DNA of 8,632 nt from Bryobacterales bacterium (GTDB taxonomy: Bacteria; Acidobacteriota; Terriglobia; Bryobacterales; Bryobacteraceae): positions 1 through 8,632 of the forward strand of contig JAEHDI010000729.1 of NCBI GenBank assembly GCA_016880505.1, read 5' to 3'. The position numbers were made by a program, and so were the translations under genes. Numbering within the stretch: position 1 is the first letter of the stretch; every line of letters begins with the position of its first letter. Below the pieces are notes generated by a model, which did not search any database, had not been told where the DNA came from, and saw only the letters and a list, made by a program, of their open reading frames with translations. This document shows positions 5,976 through 8,632 of this stretch, piece by piece.

Positions 5976-7229
5976 TCAGCGCTTCATGTTCATCGTTTCC
6001 TGGCTGATCTCGTCCACCGCGGTTACCACCCGCGCGTTGGCCTGGTAGCCGCGCTGCAACACGATCAGGTTGGTAAACTCCTGGGCGATATCGACCGTCG
6101 ACGCTTCGAGCGACTGGCTGACGATCTTGCCGCGGCCGCCCGTCTCCGGCATCCCAATCGCCGGAGACGCGGTGCGCGCCGTCTGGATGTAATTGTTGTT
6201 TCCGACCGCGATCAGCGAATCCGGATTGCGCACGGCCGCCAGCGCAATTTGGCCGACCACCTTCTGTTCGCCGTTGGAGTACTGCGCCATGATTGTGCCG
6301 CCGGCGCCAAGGCCCACCTTTACCAGTTGCGCCGCCGGCGCGCCGTCCTGCGACACGGCCGCCACCGCGGAGGTCTGCGAGTACTGCGTGAGCCGCGACG
6401 TGCCGTCGGGGTCATACAGATCCCAGTCGATGGCGAGATCGGCGGCGCCGCTGGCGAGGCCGGCCACCGGGACAGCGATCGTGGCCGGCGCGGCCGGGGT
6501 CGCCAGCAGGCCGTGATCGTCGAAAGTGAGGGTTCCTGTGCCGAGCGAGTAGGGAGTCCCCGGCGTTCCCGCGGTCACTTCGCCGCCCGGGATTGTCACC
6601 TCGTAGTCCCATGTGTTGGCAGCCGTCTTGGTGAAGTTCACCGTTACCACGTGGGCAGCGCCGATCGAGTCCACGACCTCAATGGGAGTCGAAAAGGACG
6701 CCGACGGTTCGCCGACGACCGCACTCGCGTTCAGATTCAGGTTGAGGGAGAACTCGGTGGTAGCGGACGGCGCGCGCAACGAGCCGACCGGTACGACGAT
6801 AGTTCCGATCGGAGCGTTCGTGTCCACCACGCCGCCGCTCTCGGTCCATCCCTGCACCTGGTCGCCGGTCGCGGTCAACAGGTTGCCTTCCTCGTCCACC
6901 CGGAAATTGCCCGCCCGTGTGAGCAGCGTCGCTCCGGTATAGTCGCGGACAATGAAGAAACCGTCTCCCTGAATCGCCGCGTCCAGATTTCCGCCGCTCG
7001 ATTGCAGCGCGCCTTGTGAGAACTGGCGGATGGTCAGCGGCCGCCCGGTACCCAGACCGACCTGAGTCTCGCCCAGACCGAGCGCCTGCGTCACCAGGTC
7101 GTGGAAGACCACTGTGCTCGCCTTGAAGCCCGGCGTACTCAGGTTCGCCAGGTTGTTGCCGACGACGTCGACTGCCGTCGCGTGCGCACTCAGCGAAGAG
7201 AGCGCCGTCGAGAATGCCGTGAATGCCAT
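5976..7229 (-). CDS. flgE: Flagellar hook protein FlgE
   Basis: FlgE is the subunit of the hook, the flexible joint between rod and filament, exported by the apparatus encoded downstream. The 417 residues are typical. The N-terminal rod/hook motif is at ~11-39, with VVGNNLANLSTPGFKAS at 22-38. The D1 core continues with IQGDGFFIV (87-95) and LTRAGNFRVDEEGNLLTATG (103-122). A beta-rich Ala/Thr/Gly region at ~140-310 forms the surface domain. The C-terminal motif runs from ~371, with SLEASTVDIAQEFTNLIVLQ (373-392) and RGYQANARVV, forming the helix that pairs with the N-terminus in the hook core. There is no cysteine, so the lysinoalanine cross-links of spirochete hooks are not expected. The start is supported by AGGAG 5 nt upstream. 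The gene ends with tandem stops TGA TGA. Confidence 0.96.
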   Translation of the reverse strand: MAFTAFSTALSSLSAHATAVDVVGNNLANLSTPGFKASTVVFHDLVTQALGLGETQVGLGTGRPLTIRQFSQGALQSSGGNLDAAIQGDGFFIVRDYTGATLLTRAGNFRVDEEGNLLTATGDQVQGWTESGGVVDTNAPIGTIVVPVGSLRAPSATTEFSLNLNLNASAVVGEPSASFSTPIEVVDSIGAAHVVTVNFTKTAANTWDYEVTIPGGEVTAGTPGTPYSLGTGTLTFDDHGLLATPAAPATIAVPVAGLASGAADLAIDWDLYDPDGTSRLTQYSQTSAVAAVSQDGAPAAQLVKVGLGAGGTIMAQYSNGEQKVVGQIALAAVRNPDSLIAVGNNNYIQTARTASPAIGMPETGGRGKIVSQSLEASTVDIAQEFTNLIVLQRGYQANARVVTAVDEISQETMNMKR

Positions 7230-7247
7230 CTGATCTCCTCTTGTTCT

Positions 7248-7562
7248 CTACGCCGGGGTGCTGGCCGGCGTGTCCGCGGCCGGGTTGAGCGCCGCCTGCA
7301 TGTCGTCGCGCAGCCCTTCCACTTCCTGCCGCATCGTGATCATCTGTTCCAACTCACTGAACTGGGCGAGCTGTGTCAGAAACTGGACACCGTCGGCAGG
7401 GTTCAACGGGTTCTGGTTTCGGATCTGCGCCACCAGCAGACGCAGGAAGGCGTCCTTGGTGGCGACCTGGCTGACGTCCTTGTTGTCCGCCGAAGCCGAG
7501 GCGTCTCCGGCACCGGAATCGGCGGCGGTCGTACGAATGTTCGGATCGCTCGAAATTGTCAT
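7248..7562 (-). CDS. flgD: Hook-capping protein FlgD, N-terminal domain only
   Basis: FlgD caps the growing hook and guides FlgE polymerisation. The protein has 104 residues, against about 230 in enterobacteria. The first ~33 residues are Ser/Ala/Asp-rich and probably flexible. The family core then follows: KDAFLRLLVAQIRNQNPLNP (36-55) and FLTQLAQFSELEQM (61-74), then a short helix and a Pro/Ala/Thr tail. The C-terminal Tudor-like and Ig-like domains of long FlgD proteins are absent. They cannot be hidden by a frameshift, because flgE begins only 18 nt after the stop. AGGAG at 7572-7576, 9 nt upstream, supports the ATG at 7562 and lies within the last codons of the fliK-like gene. Position just before flgE agrees with the call. 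Confidence 0.92.
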   Translation of the reverse strand: MTISSDPNIRTTAADSGAGDASASADNKDVSQVATKDAFLRLLVAQIRNQNPLNPADGVQFLTQLAQFSELEQMITMRQEVEGLRDDMQAALNPAADTPASTPA

Positions 7563-7568
7563 TGAGTC

Positions 7569-8632
7569 TTACTCCTGTCCGTTCTCATTCCGTAGATGGA
7601 AGTACGGATCGAAGACCTCACCCCGGCTCTGGCCGTCATGCTGGTGGCGCCGACGGCCGCCTTCCTCCCCTTGCTGCCAGCCCGAGCCGCGCTGGCCGCC
7701 GGGATTCCTCTCCTGGCCGTCTGCCACCGGCCGCTCGTCCCGCCGTGCGGACGCCTCCGACGCATCGATCCTGGAGGGCCGCCAGACCTCGGCCTCGAGC
7801 CCGTTTTCCTGCAGCCGCCCGACCAATTCGGGAAGACCGTCACGCAGACGGCCGGCCAGCCCTTCATTGCGGGCGCGCACGTCAACCCGCAGTGCTCCGG
7901 ACTGCTCCGCGACGCGCACTTCGACCCGCTCTTCCCCGCCTTCGGCCACACGCAACGAGATTTGCCGCGCGGCTGCTCCGCGGTACGTCTCGGGCATCCG
8001 CCGCACAGCAACCTCCGGCGGCTCCGTCCCATCGAATCCGGCCGCCAGCCGCCCGGGCCGCGCCGTTTCCGCCTGGACAGGCCGGCCGGGCCTCGCCGTC
8101 GGGGCCGCCGCGACGGCAATCGGGTCCTCCGGCGATAGCATTGGCGTATCCACTTGGGTTGCGCGGCGGGTCCGTTCGCCGGCCGAGTGTTCCAGGGGTG
8201 CGGGCGCCGCCTCCATGTCCGCCGTCGCATCGCGATCCGCTTCGACGATGCGCATGGAGAAGGCGGGTTTCGCATCCGCAACCGGCGGCTCCTCGCCCGG
8301 CGCCGTCCGGATCGTCAACGCTGGATGCAACGCCGGCCGCTGGGCCGCGGTCCGTCCGGTTTCGGCCGGCGGCGGGGCATCGAACGGAACGGCGGGCACC
8401 GAGACGATCGGAGGAACCGGTGACTCCGGCGGACGGTCCTTCTGAGGCTTCGATTCCACGGGTGGTTCAACGTGCAAGAGCCCGGCGGAGGACGGGGGAA
8501 GGACGGACGGCCGGGAAGCCACGCCAGCCGTCTCTCGGACATCCGCGTTTCCGGGGTCGGGGCACTTCACAGTAAAGGCCGAGCTGGACCGCGGCACGTC
8601 TCGTGTGCCGGAAGATGCAGGCGGCAGGTCCG
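7569..8632 (-). CDS. fliK: FliK-like hook-length control protein, 5' end outside window
   Basis: The frame is open to the right edge of the window, so the true start probably lies beyond 8632. A GTG at 8597 would give 342 residues, but the open frame continues upstream of it. Numbered from that GTG, residues ~1-200 are rich in Pro, Ala, Glu and Arg with no clear fold, as expected for the flexible ruler part of FliK. Residues ~211-275 fit the FliK C-terminal domain pattern: RQISLRVAEGGEERVEVRVA, then SGALRVDVRARNEGLAGRLR, then DGLPELVGRLQENGLEAEVW. A hydrophilic Gly/Arg/Gln/His-rich tail of ~65 residues follows and ends ENGQE. FliK is exported during hook growth and signals FlhB to change specificity. 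Position before flgD-flgE fits. The call rests on a weak domain pattern plus context, since sequence conservation in FliK is low. Confidence 0.72.
   Translation of the reverse strand, partial: DLPPASSGTRDVPRSSSAFTVKCPDPGNADVRETAGVASRPSVLPPSSAGLLHVEPPVESKPQKDRPPESPVPPIVSVPAVPFDAPPPAETGRTAAQRPALHPALTIRTAPGEEPPVADAKPAFSMRIVEADRDATADMEAAPAPLEHSAGERTRRATQVDTPMLSPEDPIAVAAAPTARPGRPVQAETARPGRLAAGFDGTEPPEVAVRRMPETYRGAAARQISLRVAEGGEERVEVRVAEQSGALRVDVRARNEGLAGRLRDGLPELVGRLQENGLEAEVWRPSRIDASEASARRDERPVADGQERNPGGQRGSGWQQGEEGGRRRHQHDGQSRGEVFDPYFHLRNENGQE

Noticed and set aside
7258..8445. Long + strand frames (7258-8445 and 7556-8575) opposite flgD and the fliK-like gene
   Set aside because: Ser/Arg/Pro-rich shadows of the proline- and alanine-rich fliK codons; no ribosome site or domain. 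The - strand frame has FliK-like features and a good junction with flgD.
1..8632. CRISPR array, insertion sequence, tRNA or rRNA genes, prophage or defence genes
   Set aside because: I saw no spaced direct repeats, transposase motifs, terminal inverted repeats or RNA gene signatures; the window is almost fully accounted for by the flagellar genes.

Overview
The window is GC-rich and tightly packed. Apart from the tail of one plus-strand gene at its left edge, it is one minus-strand run of flagellar genes. The FlhA transmembrane/FHIPEP region, with a VVINHGAVRISEVTARF-type sequence, the short FlgD and the lack of space between genes resemble, from memory, flagellar loci of Acidobacteriota. That placement is an inference; the sequence itself supports only a flagellated bacterium with a GC-rich genome.

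Layout by + coordinates: 1-189 is the C-terminal end of a Dps/ferritin-like gene on the + strand. 190-423 is a convergent intergenic region with three short inverted repeats and no recognisable gene. From 424 to the right edge lies the flagellar operon on the - strand. Read in transcription order it is fliK-like (7569-8632, 5' end outside the window), flgD (short), flgE, fliN (short), fliO, fliP, fliQ, fliR, flhB, flhA. Gaps between genes are 6 to 33 nt, and two junctions overlap (fliO/fliP by an ATGA, fliQ/fliR by 11 nt). No promoter is visible inside, so the promoter is probably upstream of 8632.

The genes work together in building the flagellum. FliP, FliQ, FliR, FlhB and FlhA, helped by FliO, form the membrane part of the flagellar type III export apparatus. 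FliN belongs to the C-ring. FlgE is the hook subunit and FlgD its assembly cap. FliK measures hook length and signals FlhB to switch substrate. The operon therefore couples the hook, its ruler and cap, and the export gate that responds to the ruler.

I do not see a new biological system here. Points worth a second look are: the minimal gene order, with no fliL, fliM, motA or motB between flgE and fliN; a FlgD reduced to its N-terminal domain; a FliR lacking the usual Pro-Gln motif; a divergent proline-rich FliK; and six of nine gene junctions in the same reading frame, four of them closed by a single stop codon.
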